Shown: in pieces, positions 28,228 through 35,292 of the stretch | Layout of the letters: each line of letters opens with the position of its first letter | How positions within the stretch are numbered: position 1 is the stretch's first letter | Made by a program: the position numbers and the translations under genes | Notes under the pieces: model-generated | What the model saw: the letters and a program-made list of their open reading frames with translations, nothing else | Told to the model about the DNA's origin: nothing | Database searches by the model: none | Origin: a virus | DNA: 64,000 nt | Strand: one strand, 5' to 3' | IMG/VR virus record: IMGVR_UViG_3300050015_000600 | Span: 1 to 64,000 of that record

Positions 28228-28636
28228 GCTAAGTCCTTATTTTGTATATATTATATTTATATAATATATTATATCTAGTTAATACTAGTATATAATTATA
28301 TATCTTCTCTTTCTTTCTTTCTTTCTTTCTTTCTTTATTAGTTTAAGTATTACTCTTTAGATGTACTTTCTTTCTTACTAGAGTATATCTCTTATATTAA
28401 TAATAATACTTCTATATTTTTTCTTTGATAGATTAATCTTTTTGAAGATTAATTCTCTTTTGCTACTTTTCTCTTATCAAGAAACTTTTTCTATCAAGGA
28501 AACTTTCTTTTGTCCGGTTGTTTCGCTGAATATGTTTTTCTGCCGTTTCGTCGTCCCTACGATATGCGTTTTTGCCACTTCTTTTGCCCTGTATTTAATT
28601 TTTATACCTGTATTCGATAAAATACTCGTCTATTGA
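28228..28636. other. AT-rich non-coding gap with a CTTT tract and short repeats
   Basis: No credible gene in about 400 bases. Contents: alternating TATA stretches (28240-28300), a palindrome CTAGTTAATACTAG (about 28276-28289), seven tandem CTTT units at 28309-28336, a palindrome AGATTAATCT, and two copies of TATCAAG(A/G)AAACTTT near 28475 and 28492. It may be a DNA-unwinding or regulatory region between the recombination genes and the promoter-proximal genes; this is speculative. Confidence 0.5.
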
Positions 28637-28651
28637 TTAAAAACTCAATAG
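28630..28651 (-). terminator. hairpin at the end of the 49-aa gene, possible weak terminator
   Basis: A perfect 7-bp inverted repeat (CTATTGA with TCAATAG) with an 8-nt loop lies over the stop codon of the small gene. No long T-run follows, so termination would be weak. Confidence 0.35.
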
Positions 28652-28786
28652 CGGGTGTTTATGGGCGATTTTCTTCGGATCGAAATCTTCTGCTGTTATA
28701 TCTATGCCTTGCCTCCAAAAATATATTACCATAAAGTTATATATTTCATTGAGTTGTTTTAGATGTCTTTTTGTTTTCTTTTTCAT
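28637..28786 (-). CDS. small basic protein, 49 aa
   Basis: Starts with ATG at 28786, overlapping the TGA of the preceding gene (ATGA). It encodes MKKKTKRHLKQLNEIYNF and continues to a stop at 28637. It is strongly basic at the start, with an amphipathic centre. Coupled translation with the promoter-proximal gene supports that it is real. Function unknown. Confidence 0.6.
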   Translation of the reverse strand: MKKKTKRHLKQLNEIYNFMVIYFWRQGIDITAEDFDPKKIAHKHPLLSF

Positions 28787-29010
28787 AATTTCCACATCCA
28801 TCCATATTTTGCCAATGCGTAATTAGACACAGTAGTTAATCCCCATGGCCTTGGCGAACGGATAAATATATTCGTAACTTTACCTGGTATGAATCCTTCA
28901 ATTTCGCGACCTGTGTTCATAGTAATTATTGCTTGGCAAAAAGCATCCATCTTATCATCAATGTTGCGTCTGCGGCGATACTTCTGTATCATCTTTTGCG
29001 CTCGTGTCAT
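28783..29010 (-). CDS. small basic protein, first gene of the leftward block
   Basis: 75 residues beginning MTRAQKMIQKYRRRRNIDDK, with an Arg-rich N-terminus suitable for nucleic-acid contact. It is the first gene after the leftward promoter at 29052-29082, so it is expected to be an early product. Function unknown. Confidence 0.65.
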   Translation of the reverse strand: MTRAQKMIQKYRRRRNIDDKMDAFCQAIITMNTGREIEGFIPGKVTNIFIRSPRPWGLTTVSNYALAKYGWMWKL

Positions 29011-29051
29011 TCGTCAACCTCATAAAAATTTTTGTGTTCGTTTTTCAGATA

Positions 29052-29082
29052 CAAAACTACGAAATTTCTGTGTAATAACCAA
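29052..29082 (-). promoter_or_regulatory. leftward Bacteroidota-type promoter
   Basis: On the minus strand TTG (29082-29080), a 20-base spacer and TAGTTTTG (29059-29052). This fits the TTG/TANNTTTG form of the Bacteroidota housekeeping sigma factor and is placed about 40 bases before the first gene of the replication block. Confidence 0.72.
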
Positions 29083-29127
29083 ACTTATGTTACGTTTGAA
29101 AAAAAAATATATTTTTACGTAGAATAT

Positions 29128-29158
29128 TTGGCTGATAATAATAAATTGCGTATATTGC
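29128..29158 (+). promoter_or_regulatory. rightward Bacteroidota-type promoter
   Basis: TTG (29128-29130), a 20-base spacer, then TATATTGC (29151-29158), two mismatches from TANNTTTG. It is back-to-back with the leftward promoter, with about 45 bases between the two -33 elements. That gap could hold an operator for an XRE-type repressor such as the one at 31.2 kb. Confidence 0.6.
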
Positions 29159-29203
29159 ATTTGTCAATTGGACAAATTTTTAAAAACTATGCGGGAAAAT
29201 ATA

Positions 29204-29671
29204 ATGAGCAGTAAACGAAAATTATTAGAAGAAATTAATGAATTGCGTGGCGAGCTTAGAGATTCAAAGGATGCAGCGAACGCTTTTTACGAGAAATGGT
29301 CAACAGAAATGCGAGCAGGTGCAGCGTTACATGATGCAAAAATCAAATTAGCCGAAGATATTGTTAAAATTCAATCCGACTATACAAAGAAAATCAAAGA
29401 AGTTGAACGCTTAGAAAAAGCTAATAAGAAATTCATGCAGGCTATAGACGCTCTTAAGAAACAATTAGCTGATAGAGAAATCGACCGTGACTACGTAGCG
29501 AGAGAAACAGCACTAAGACTTGCAATAGCTACGAACAGCGCGATAACTGAAAAAGAGATTATAAAACACGCTAAGAAGAATTACAAGTTTCTTGTTGATA
29601 CCGAAGAAGACGAAACCGGTGTTGCAGCGATTCCGCCCGAAGAAGCAGAACCAGTAATTGTCGAGATGTAA
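29204..29671 (+). CDS. coiled-coil early protein
   Basis: 156 residues from the ATG at 29204 (MSSKRKLLEEINELRGEL). An ATG at 29168 lies too close to the expected transcription start. Residues 5-110 are a continuous coiled coil and the tail is acidic (EDETGVAAIPPEEAEPVIVEM). It could be an oligomerising scaffold or host-takeover protein. First gene of the rightward early operon; its stop overlaps the next start. Confidence 0.7.
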   Translation: MSSKRKLLEEINELRGELRDSKDAANAFYEKWSTEMRAGAALHDAKIKLAEDIVKIQSDYTKKIKEVERLEKANKKFMQAIDALKKQLADREIDRDYVARETALRLAIATNSAITEKEIIKHAKKNYKFLVDTEEDETGVAAIPPEEAEPVIVEM

Positions 29672-30027
29672 TGTTCAATAAAAAGAAAAAGATTGACAAA
29701 GACACTGATATTGGCAAAATAATAACCACCGCGGAAATCACAATCCCGTTTGGATTTGAATTTAAGCCTATCTACGAAGAACACACTCAAGAGTTGTTTA
29801 AGTTTATAAACAAACACGCTCCTGATAAAAAGGCTTTGACTGAAATAAGATGGGAAGAAGAAACTGTAGTGCTTAGAGCGCAGATAGATCATTTATACGA
29901 AGTAATATATCTATTTGGATACGCAACGAAAATGATAGACGATTGGATAACTCAGGCTATAGGCAATAATGCAAAAGATAAGTTTGATGTTATCACAGAA
30001 ATAACCGGAAATTTAAATATAAATTAG
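29671..30027 (+). CDS. hypothetical early protein
   Basis: 118 residues beginning MFNKKKKIDKDTDIGKIITT, alpha/beta with a helix-rich C-terminal half (IDHLYEVIYLFGYATKMIDD). Translation is coupled to the coiled-coil gene. No family recognised. Confidence 0.7.
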   Translation: MFNKKKKIDKDTDIGKIITTAEITIPFGFEFKPIYEEHTQELFKFINKHAPDKKALTEIRWEEETVVLRAQIDHLYEVIYLFGYATKMIDDWITQAIGNNAKDKFDVITEITGNLNIN

Positions 30028-30035
30028 AGAAAATA

Positions 30036-30452
30036 ATGGCAAAGATGAACAAAACCATAGCTAAAATTTTAGCAGAAAAGGTAAGCGCAAAAACGAAGCA
30101 AGCGATGGAAATCGGTTATGATCAAATGATAATCGAAATTAAAAGCGCATATAATGCAGAATTGACCGAATTAATGATTGCGCGGAATGGCATTGAATCA
30201 CGTATTAGCGCAATAGAAAAAGAGATAATGTCGAAATACAAAAAAAACGACGTTTATATTAATTTTTGTTGCTCGCGTGGCGAAGTCGCTCCGTCAATTT
30301 CCGCATGGAGCAATCATCGCATTAGCTTGGATGAAATTACCAATAAGATTTTATTAGAAGATTTCTTCTCGGACGGCGGATTAGACGTGGAAGAATTTGT
30401 TACTAATTACGCTCAGGAATTAGTTGCTAAATTTAATACGCAGGTTCAATAA
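30036..30452 (+). CDS. hypothetical early protein
   Basis: 138 residues. The first two thirds are helical, with a likely coiled coil (IARNGIESRISAIEKEIM), then a short globular part with NFCCSRGEVAPSISAWS. It sits directly upstream of the SSB-tail protein, with overlapping stop and start. A DNA-replication accessory role is possible but unsupported. Confidence 0.68.
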   Translation: MAKMNKTIAKILAEKVSAKTKQAMEIGYDQMIIEIKSAYNAELTELMIARNGIESRISAIEKEIMSKYKKNDVYINFCCSRGEVAPSISAWSNHRISLDEITNKILLEDFFSDGGLDVEEFVTNYAQELVAKFNTQVQ

Positions 30453-30727
30453 TGGCAGGATTTCAAAAAGTCTCAGGCTTATGGAAAGCAGAGGATAAAA
30501 ATGGGGATTTGTATTATCGCGGCAAGGGCGAGGACGGTAAAATGTATTACATGCGCCCGAATACAAAAAAGACTAAGGATACTCAGCCTGATATGGAATT
30601 GTCGTATCAAATATTCGACGACGATAAACCGCAAGCACCGAAGCCGGCAGGGGTTCAACCCGTCCAAGCCGTACAGCCGGTAGCCGAAGAAACAGTAGTA
30701 GATGATGATAATGACGTACCATTTTAA
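30452..30727 (+). CDS. small protein with an SSB-like acidic tail
   Basis: 91 residues. A small beta module (KVSGLWKAEDKNGDLYYRGK, about residues 6-40) is joined by a Pro/Gln/Val linker to an acidic end DDDNDVPF. The terminus closely resembles the DDDIPF tip by which bacterial SSB recruits replication and repair enzymes. The linker plus tip layout is that of SSB, but the N-terminal domain is too short for a normal OB fold. It may be a minimal ssDNA-binding protein or a decoy that binds SSB partners. Confidence 0.7.
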   Translation: MAGFQKVSGLWKAEDKNGDLYYRGKGEDGKMYYMRPNTKKTKDTQPDMELSYQIFDDDKPQAPKPAGVQPVQAVQPVAEETVVDDDNDVPF

Positions 30728-30736
30728 GGAATAAAG

Positions 30737-30922
30737 ATGAAAGAAAAATTTATGATAGTACAGAATTTTTGCGAAGTCGCTAATTGGGACGGTTTTGGTA
30801 CACATAAAGAGCGATGTTGGATAGAAGAATCCAGAGGATATGATTACGCTTTTGAGGCGGTTGACATAAAGAATAGTTTCATGCACCCTGAATTTTACAT
30901 AGTGATAAAATATTATGAATAA
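30737..30922 (+). CDS. hypothetical early protein, 61 aa
   Basis: 61 residues beginning MKEKFMIVQNFCEVANWDGF, aromatic-rich and beta-like. An AAGGAATAAAG ribosome-binding site precedes the ATG. It overlaps the GroES-like gene by 8 bases. Function unknown. Confidence 0.62.
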   Translation: MKEKFMIVQNFCEVANWDGFGTHKERCWIEESRGYDYAFEAVDIKNSFMHPEFYIVIKYYE

Positions 30923-31211
30923 AAAAGAAAAGAAATTTATACCCACAAACGATTGGGTATTCATACACCTTGATTCACCGGAGGTCGTGACAAAGAGCGG
31001 GTTGATAGTAGTGAATAATAACCCGACAGAAGAACCGCCGTTGTTCGCAACGGTACTGCGTGCAGGCAAAAAATGCTTGTACGTAAAACCTGGAGACAGG
31101 ATAAAATTTGAAAAATACTCTGTAGTAGAATCCGGCCTGTTTGAAGATGGCAAAAAGATAGACATGCTACGAGAAAAACACATTGAATTAATTTTGGATA
31201 TAGATGAATAG
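30915..31211 (+). CDS. groES: GroES-like co-chaperonin
   Basis: 98 residues, the usual length of Cpn10. The family pattern is seen along the whole protein: PTNDWVFIHLDSPEVVTKSG at the start, ATVLRAGKKC, KPGDRIKFEKYS, and the end MLREKHIELIL matching the ILREsDILai motif of GroES. Phage co-chaperonins (for example T4 gp31) replace host GroES to fold capsid proteins. The mobile loop (residues about 20-35) is NNNPTEEPP-containing and differs from bacterial loops. Confidence 0.85.
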   Translation: MNKKEKKFIPTNDWVFIHLDSPEVVTKSGLIVVNNNPTEEPPLFATVLRAGKKCLYVKPGDRIKFEKYSVVESGLFEDGKKIDMLREKHIELILDIDE

Positions 31212-31614
31212 ATTACATTTAGGGATTAGACCCGCAAGGCGGCTGTTGAAAGTATCCCAGGGCGAATTAGCCCGATTAATGGGAAAGAATCCGGCTTATA
31301 TAAGCGCGGTGGAAACCGGCAGACATAACGGCAGCATATTGTTATACAACAAAATATGCGAAACATTAGGATTGCCGTTGGTTGTAGTCGCTATGGAAGC
31401 CTTACAGGTCGAAGAAATACGAAGCAAAGAAATGGAAGAATTTTTATCAATAAAAAATGAACTTTATCGTTTCCTTGGTGTTGACAAAATCATAGATGAG
31501 AAGAATGAAACTATCGAAATGCGTAAAATAGCGGAGAAGTTATGTCCAACGAAACCATTGGTGAACAATTTGCAGCAGCAGAACTTCGAGCAAAAATCCT
31601 ACAAGACAGTATAG
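31204..31614 (+). CDS. XRE-family helix-turn-helix regulator
   Basis: 136 residues. A classic HTH_3 domain occupies residues about 8-62: LLKVSQGELARLMGKNPAYI followed by SAVETGRHNGSILLYNKICE. The C-terminal half is a helical, probably dimerising region. It is a good candidate for the regulator of the divergent promoters at 29.05-29.16 kb or for lysogeny control, given the tyrosine recombinase in the window. It overlaps the GroES gene by 8 bases and the next gene by 73. Confidence 0.82.
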   Translation: MNRLHLGIRPARRLLKVSQGELARLMGKNPAYISAVETGRHNGSILLYNKICETLGLPLVVVAMEALQVEEIRSKEMEEFLSIKNELYRFLGVDKIIDEKNETIEMRKIAEKLCPTKPLVNNLQQQNFEQKSYKTV

Positions 31615-31904
31615 CCCTTAGCGTTCGAAAGATATGTAAAACGCTTGCTAAGATGAGCGTAGGATTTGGGAATCGTCTGATCGTTTTATTGTTTCGTCAA
31701 CCGCATAACAACATCGTTGATTTTATGCACGAATTAAAATTATACCACGGTAAAAATAGATTATCGGGTAAGGAGTTTTCTTCATTAGCTAAACTAGTCT
31801 TTCCTGATGTAGAGTTTAACAAAGACAACATCGAGAAATATGGTAATTATGAAGACTGTTTCCCCAGCGTAGATGATTACGAAGAAATTCCTTGTCCTTT
31901 TTAA
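31542..31904 (+). CDS. hypothetical protein overlapping the regulator gene
   Basis: 120 residues beginning MSNETIGEQFAAAELRAKIL. It overlaps the XRE gene by 73 bases in another frame, a long overlap that suggests coupled expression. A later start is possible, but the N-terminal helix reads well. It ends in an acidic, Pro-containing tail (SVDDYEEIPCPF). Function unknown. Confidence 0.65.
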   Translation: MSNETIGEQFAAAELRAKILQDSIALSVRKICKTLAKMSVGFGNRLIVLLFRQPHNNIVDFMHELKLYHGKNRLSGKEFSSLAKLVFPDVEFNKDNIEKYGNYEDCFPSVDDYEEIPCPF

Positions 31905-31993
31905 AGATTCCTGTGAGAACAGGAGGCATTTATCCTCTCCCCCTTGGGTTAATGCTGCCACGGAGCCGTCTATAAACGGCGGCTCTAATTTTT
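31905..31993 (+). promoter_or_regulatory. structured leader with terminator and anti-terminator hairpins
   Basis: A GNRA-capped hairpin (TCCTGT GAGA ACAGGA, 31909-31924) is followed by a GC-rich segment and a terminator-like hairpin: GAGCCGTC with GGCGGCTC, loop TATAAAC (31963-31985), then AATTTTT. An alternative helix GCTGCC (31954-31959) with GGCGGC (31978-31983) would break that terminator. Two exclusive folds upstream of a gene are the layout of an attenuator or riboswitch; the ligand or signal is unknown. Confidence 0.6.
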
Positions 31994-32013
31994 AAACTTT
32001 AATTTTGGATTTT

Positions 32014-32196
32014 ATGAAAGCTAAGAAAGGAACATGGATGGGTCTCGCAATAACAATTTTGTTAGAAGCGGGACTGTTCATCCCGATAGTTAAAGCAACG
32101 GAATGGATGTTTACAACAGTATTTGTATTATGGTTAATATGTTTAATGGTTACAGTAATATTTTATGGAGTTGATTGTGCACACGAAAGAAGTTAG
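32014..32196 (+). CDS. small two-helix membrane protein
   Basis: 60 residues from the ATG at 32014 (MKAKKGTWMGLAITILLEAG); an in-frame TTG at 32005 is less likely. Two hydrophobic segments (about 9-25 and 30-50) form a probable membrane hairpin. First gene after the attenuator-like leader. It could be a holin or an exclusion protein by its build, but the lysozyme lies far away. Confidence 0.65.
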   Translation: MKAKKGTWMGLAITILLEAGLFIPIVKATEWMFTTVFVLWLICLMVTVIFYGVDCAHERS

Positions 32197-32413
32197 AATA
32201 GACAAGAGACAATCTTTTACCGGCGGGAAGGATAACGTGGATTGTGCATACTGTACGAATTGTACAGGGTGCATAGGATGCACAAACTGCCAAGGCTGCC
32301 ATTCTTGTACGGATTGCATAGATTGTTATGGATTAGTTGGAAAAGTCGGCTGGGTGGATAATAAACCGGTTGGCCCTGATGAAGAATACGATAGTTATAA
32401 TAATTGGGATTAA
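32165..32413 (+). CDS. Cys-repeat (xxC) protein
   Basis: 82 residues. Residues about 26-54 carry ten Cys at almost strict three-residue spacing (AYCTNCTGCIGCTNCQGCHS, then CTDCIDC). Such xxC arrays form a tight solenoid-like or metal-binding strip. The flanks are charged and the C-terminus is acidic. It overlaps the membrane protein gene by 32 bases. It may bind metal clusters; function unknown. Confidence 0.68.
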   Translation: MELIVHTKEVRIDKRQSFTGGKDNVDCAYCTNCTGCIGCTNCQGCHSCTDCIDCYGLVGKVGWVDNKPVGPDEEYDSYNNWD

Positions 32414-32414
32414 G

Positions 32415-32627
32415 ATGGGAAAGATAGAAATAGACGTTGCGCTATGGATGGAAATATACTCTGTTTTGGGTTATACGATCGGCATTAGCGAAGGTACGCG
32501 GTATAATATTATGACAGAATCCTATTTTACCCTGCAAGAAAAATTAAACTTAGAAGGATTATTGGTAAGCAATGTTAGCAAAATAGAAAAATTGCTTAGT
32601 AAAATGACAGAGGTAATGGATGACTAA
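32415..32627 (+). CDS. hypothetical early protein
   Basis: 70 residues from the ATG at 32415 (MGKIEIDVALWMEIYSVLGY), placed directly after the stop of the Cys-repeat gene. Helical, with a C-terminal stretch SNVSKIEKLLSKMTEV. It overlaps the next gene by 8 bases. Function unknown. Confidence 0.62.
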   Translation: MGKIEIDVALWMEIYSVLGYTIGISEGTRYNIMTESYFTLQEKLNLEGLLVSNVSKIEKLLSKMTEVMDD

Positions 32628-32979
32628 AGAAGATTTTGAACTTACGTTCGGGCGGAAAACACTTCTGTATGTAGAAAAAGGCTGTTACCGCAAGCTACAA
32701 AAAGTATTCGGAGATTACACTCTCGAAGTAGTAAAACTCTATCCTTTTGTAACATTACGCTTAGGCGACGAAGTGTTAGTATTTGACTTAGTAAACTTTA
32801 CAATTAACGAAACTAATATGACGCTATTCTCAAGTATGGTTGGTATATATCAAACTCACTTAAGAAAGGCGGTATGGGATGCGACAATAGAAGATTTTCA
32901 CAGCGGTAAGCGTACATCGCTAACACAGCCGATGTTGGATGTCGCAAAAGAAATTTCAAAAGGAGTAAATGATGACTGA
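32620..32979 (+). CDS. hypothetical early protein
   Basis: 119 residues beginning MTKEDFELTFGRKTLLYVEK, alpha/beta, with a central beta region and a helical end. It is tightly packed with its neighbours by overlaps. No family recognised. Confidence 0.65.
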   Translation: MTKEDFELTFGRKTLLYVEKGCYRKLQKVFGDYTLEVVKLYPFVTLRLGDEVLVFDLVNFTINETNMTLFSSMVGIYQTHLRKAVWDATIEDFHSGKRTSLTQPMLDVAKEISKGVNDD

Positions 32980-33163
32980 TTTAACAGACGACGCAAAACT
33001 TAAGATTGCTGAAAGACTTAAAGAAATAGAAACTGAATTCAAGGAAGCAGTAGCGAGCTTAACAGAAGCCGAGTTAGTAATTTTCTACAATGCTTTTAAC
33101 TTAGGCTACAGGAAATCATTCTTCGTAGATGTAGCAGAAAGCAACGGGATAGCTTATGAATAA
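32972..33163 (+). CDS. small helical early protein
   Basis: 63 residues from the ATG at 32972 (MTDLTDDAKLKIAERLKEIE), preceded by AAAAGGAG at good spacing. Two helices and an aromatic-rich end. Function unknown. Confidence 0.62.
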   Translation: MTDLTDDAKLKIAERLKEIETEFKEAVASLTEAELVIFYNAFNLGYRKSFFVDVAESNGIAYE

Positions 33164-33386
33164 ATATTTACTATGCGACAAAGTATCCGGCAAGGTGATA
33201 TGCGAGAAATTCGGCGAAGACTTTCAATATTCCGATGATGGCTTGCATGATTTTATAGTTGATTCTACCGGAGAAGATAACAAAATACTATGGTGCTGGT
33301 CGCACGACAGCTACTTGGTGGGCGTTGAATATGACGTAGAACCGCCGAAAGAACAACCTGTTGTGTTATTTCAAAAGAAGGGGTAA
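33156..33386 (+). CDS. hypothetical early protein
   Basis: 76 residues beginning MNKYLLCDKVSGKVICEKFG, with two Cys early and an acidic middle. The pattern LLCDKVSGKVICEKF is weakly reminiscent of a beta hairpin. It overlaps its upstream neighbour by 8 bases. Function unknown. Confidence 0.62.
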   Translation: MNKYLLCDKVSGKVICEKFGEDFQYSDDGLHDFIVDSTGEDNKILWCWSHDSYLVGVEYDVEPPKEQPVVLFQKKG

Positions 33387-33387
33387 T

Positions 33388-33486
33388 ATGGGTCTAACAA
33401 TAATACTTATTTGCGCCCTTGCTTTATCAGGCCTACTGTTTTATTTAACAGCGAAAGAAAAGAAAAATAACAATTTTAAATTTTAA
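33388..33486 (+). CDS. single-span membrane microprotein, 32 aa
   Basis: ATG at 33388, one base after the preceding stop, with GGGGTAAT upstream. It encodes MGLTIILICALALSGLLFYL and then a basic tail rich in Lys and Asn. This is one clear transmembrane segment with an inside-positive tail. It is followed at once by a terminator, so it ends the early operon. Function unknown. Confidence 0.6.
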   Translation: MGLTIILICALALSGLLFYLTAKEKKNNNFKF

Positions 33487-33508
33487 AGGGACTACTGTCC
33501 CTATTTTT
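33487..33508 (+). terminator. intrinsic terminator ending the early operon
   Basis: A 6-bp stem (AGGGAC with GTCCCT), loop TACT, followed by ATTTTTAT. It separates the early genes from the secreted-protein cassette. Confidence 0.75.
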
Positions 33509-33525
33509 ATATTATAGGAGATATA

Positions 33526-34947
33526 ATGAAACGAATTATTCTAATTGCAATAACCTTGTTGGCTATTACAACAATCAGCAAAGCGGATGGCTTTATAAAC
33601 CCGCAATCCGAGTATTACTTCGGAAGAAGTTATAACATACAATATACAGACGAAGTGCCGACAGAGAGCCTGCAATATTACTTTGCATATTCTCTCGACA
33701 ACGGCATGAACTGGACACGCTTTAGCGATACTTTGATTTGGACTTGTCCAGACACAGCAAGAGCTACTTTGCCGATTATGAAAACGGGTGATGCAAAAAT
33801 AGGTATATTTACAAATCCAAACGGAACATGGAATACTACCCCGTATTCTTTTGACACAAAGTTTAAATATTCCGACGATTTTGAATTTATACAACAGCCG
33901 GATACGATTTATAACGGAGGATCATACGAATTTTCAGTAAGAATCAACCCTGATGAAACACCAGAAGAACTGACTTTGCAATACAGTACAGACAACGGCG
34001 ATACATGGAGAATATGGTGGGTGTGTACTTTTAACCCTGAACAATACATAAAGAACATTAATATTGATAACGGCGTTATCGCTTCAAATACTATCTGGAG
34101 GTTGTGCTATGACGATCCCTTAAAAGAAGTATGCCGCACCGGAGTTATCCCATACAAAGAAAGACTTGCCTATTTTAATTTTAAAACTAAAGGCGGAGTA
34201 AAAGAAATCTCGGATAAGGCGGAACTGCTCTGGGAATCGTCGTATAATTTTAAAACTATAAAAATTACTACATATTTTGACAATGGCTTGCTGGATGAAG
34301 CGGATTATAAAACCGACGGCATAGAAATCAACTTTGCTAAGAACGGGGAATACGTTATTGTCGGTTTGGCTCAGGATGCAAATTTTAGTATTACAAAAAC
34401 AGTTACTTTCACCGTAGGCGACCCGTGTTGGTTTGTAAAAGTTCAAGCGATAGAACTTAGAGATAGTCTTAGAAAATCAACCGACGAGCTTTTGAAGGCG
34501 AAAAAAACTATATCGTGGGCGGACAGTACTATCCTTGATTTGAATAAAAAAGTAGATTCTTTAAATAGTGTAGGAATTACACAAAACAAAACTATAGATT
34601 CTTTGCAAGAATATATTTTGATTTTAAAAACAGACAGCTTAAAGATACAATTAATTTACACTTCCGGTTGCGTAAATGAAGTAAAAGACGAAACTTTCGT
34701 TAATAATATGTCGAGCATATATGCCAATCTTACTAACGAAAGCCATATCTATATCGCCGTGCCGGAAGATTTACAGCATACCGCTTTGACGTGGTGGTGT
34801 TTTGACGGCTTGGGTAATTTTGTCCAAGCGGAATCTACAGCCGATATGCCGGATAGTATTGAGATAAAACAAGGAATGTCGCACGGAGTGTATTTTTGGT
34901 ACACTCTGCGCGATGGAATTTATAAAGCATATAAATTTGTGATATAG
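33526..34947 (+). CDS. secreted protein with type IX-like sorting domain
   Basis: 473 residues. A Sec signal peptide (MKRIILIAITLLAITTISKA) is followed by two beta domains with paired aromatic phrases (SLDNGMNWTRFSD and STDNGDTWRIWW, BNR/Ig-like repeats), a coiled coil near residues 310-375 and a C-terminal domain of about 80 residues. The ending GVYFWYTLRDGIYKAYKFVI matches the close of type A C-terminal sorting domains (G-x-Y, then K-x-V/I), though the opening PNP motif is not conserved. It has its own AGGAG site and is flanked by terminators, the layout of a moron gene. It probably acts at the host cell surface. Confidence 0.8.
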   Translation: MKRIILIAITLLAITTISKADGFINPQSEYYFGRSYNIQYTDEVPTESLQYYFAYSLDNGMNWTRFSDTLIWTCPDTARATLPIMKTGDAKIGIFTNPNGTWNTTPYSFDTKFKYSDDFEFIQQPDTIYNGGSYEFSVRINPDETPEELTLQYSTDNGDTWRIWWVCTFNPEQYIKNINIDNGVIASNTIWRLCYDDPLKEVCRTGVIPYKERLAYFNFKTKGGVKEISDKAELLWESSYNFKTIKITTYFDNGLLDEADYKTDGIEINFAKNGEYVIVGLAQDANFSITKTVTFTVGDPCWFVKVQAIELRDSLRKSTDELLKAKKTISWADSTILDLNKKVDSLNSVGITQNKTIDSLQEYILILKTDSLKIQLIYTSGCVNEVKDETFVNNMSSIYANLTNESHIYIAVPEDLQHTALTWWCFDGLGNFVQAESTADMPDSIEIKQGMSHGVYFWYTLRDGIYKAYKFVI

Positions 34948-35011
34948 CGGTCGTTGACCGTTTTATATAGATATAAAACAAGCCCCTTAATTGGGGCTTT
35001 TCTTATTTTTG
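34948..35011 (+). terminator. tandem terminators, second one bidirectional
   Basis: First a short hairpin CGGTC GTT GACCG followed by TTTT directly after the stop codon. Then AAGCCCC / GGGGCTT with loop TTAATT at 34980-34999, T-rich on both sides, so it can end transcripts from either strand. It separates the rightward secreted-protein cassette from the leftward small-gene block. Confidence 0.85.
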
Positions 35012-35034
35012 GGATTTAATACACTGATTATCAA

Positions 35035-35094
35035 TCATATCGGAAATGCTATTACACACGCAGAGCAAAATGCAATAAATAATATTTGTTCCAT
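35035..35094 (-). CDS. possible membrane peptide, 19 aa
   Basis: ATG directly after the TAG of the FmdB-like gene; encodes MEQILFIAFCSACVIAFPI and stops. Wholly hydrophobic, so it could insert in membrane. It is supported only by its coupling position and may be chance. Confidence 0.3.
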   Translation of the reverse strand: MEQILFIAFCSACVIAFPI

Positions 35095-35292
35095 CTATCC
35101 CTTCTTTTTATAATCAGTTTCGTAGAATCCTGTGCCTTTAAAGTGTATTGCCGGAGGTTGGATAATTATATCTGACAATACTATATGGCAAGCTGGGCAA
35201 TTATTCGTTGGTTTAGACAAAGATTCTTTTATACTTTGCGTTATTTCAAATATCTGTCCGCACTTAGAGCATTTATATACGTATGTTGGCAT
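35095..35292 (-). CDS. FmdB-like zinc-ribbon protein
   Basis: 65 residues. The start MPTYVYKCSKCGQIFEITQS followed by CPACH is the FmdB/CxxC-CxxC zinc-ribbon signature: four Cys in two knuckles. The short basic tail ends TDYKKKG. Family members are small putative regulators of unknown mechanism. Last substantial gene of the leftward small-gene block; it starts on the stop codon of the gene before it. Confidence 0.82.
   Translation of the reverse strand: MPTYVYKCSKCGQIFEITQSIKESLSKPTNNCPACHIVLSDIIIQPPAIHFKGTGFYETDYKKKG

Noticed and set aside
28309-28336. Seven CTTT repeats taken as a possible CRISPR-like or phase-variation tract
   Set aside because: The unit is 4 bases and lies outside any gene, with no spacer structure. 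It is a simple microsatellite; no CRISPR array was seen anywhere in the window.
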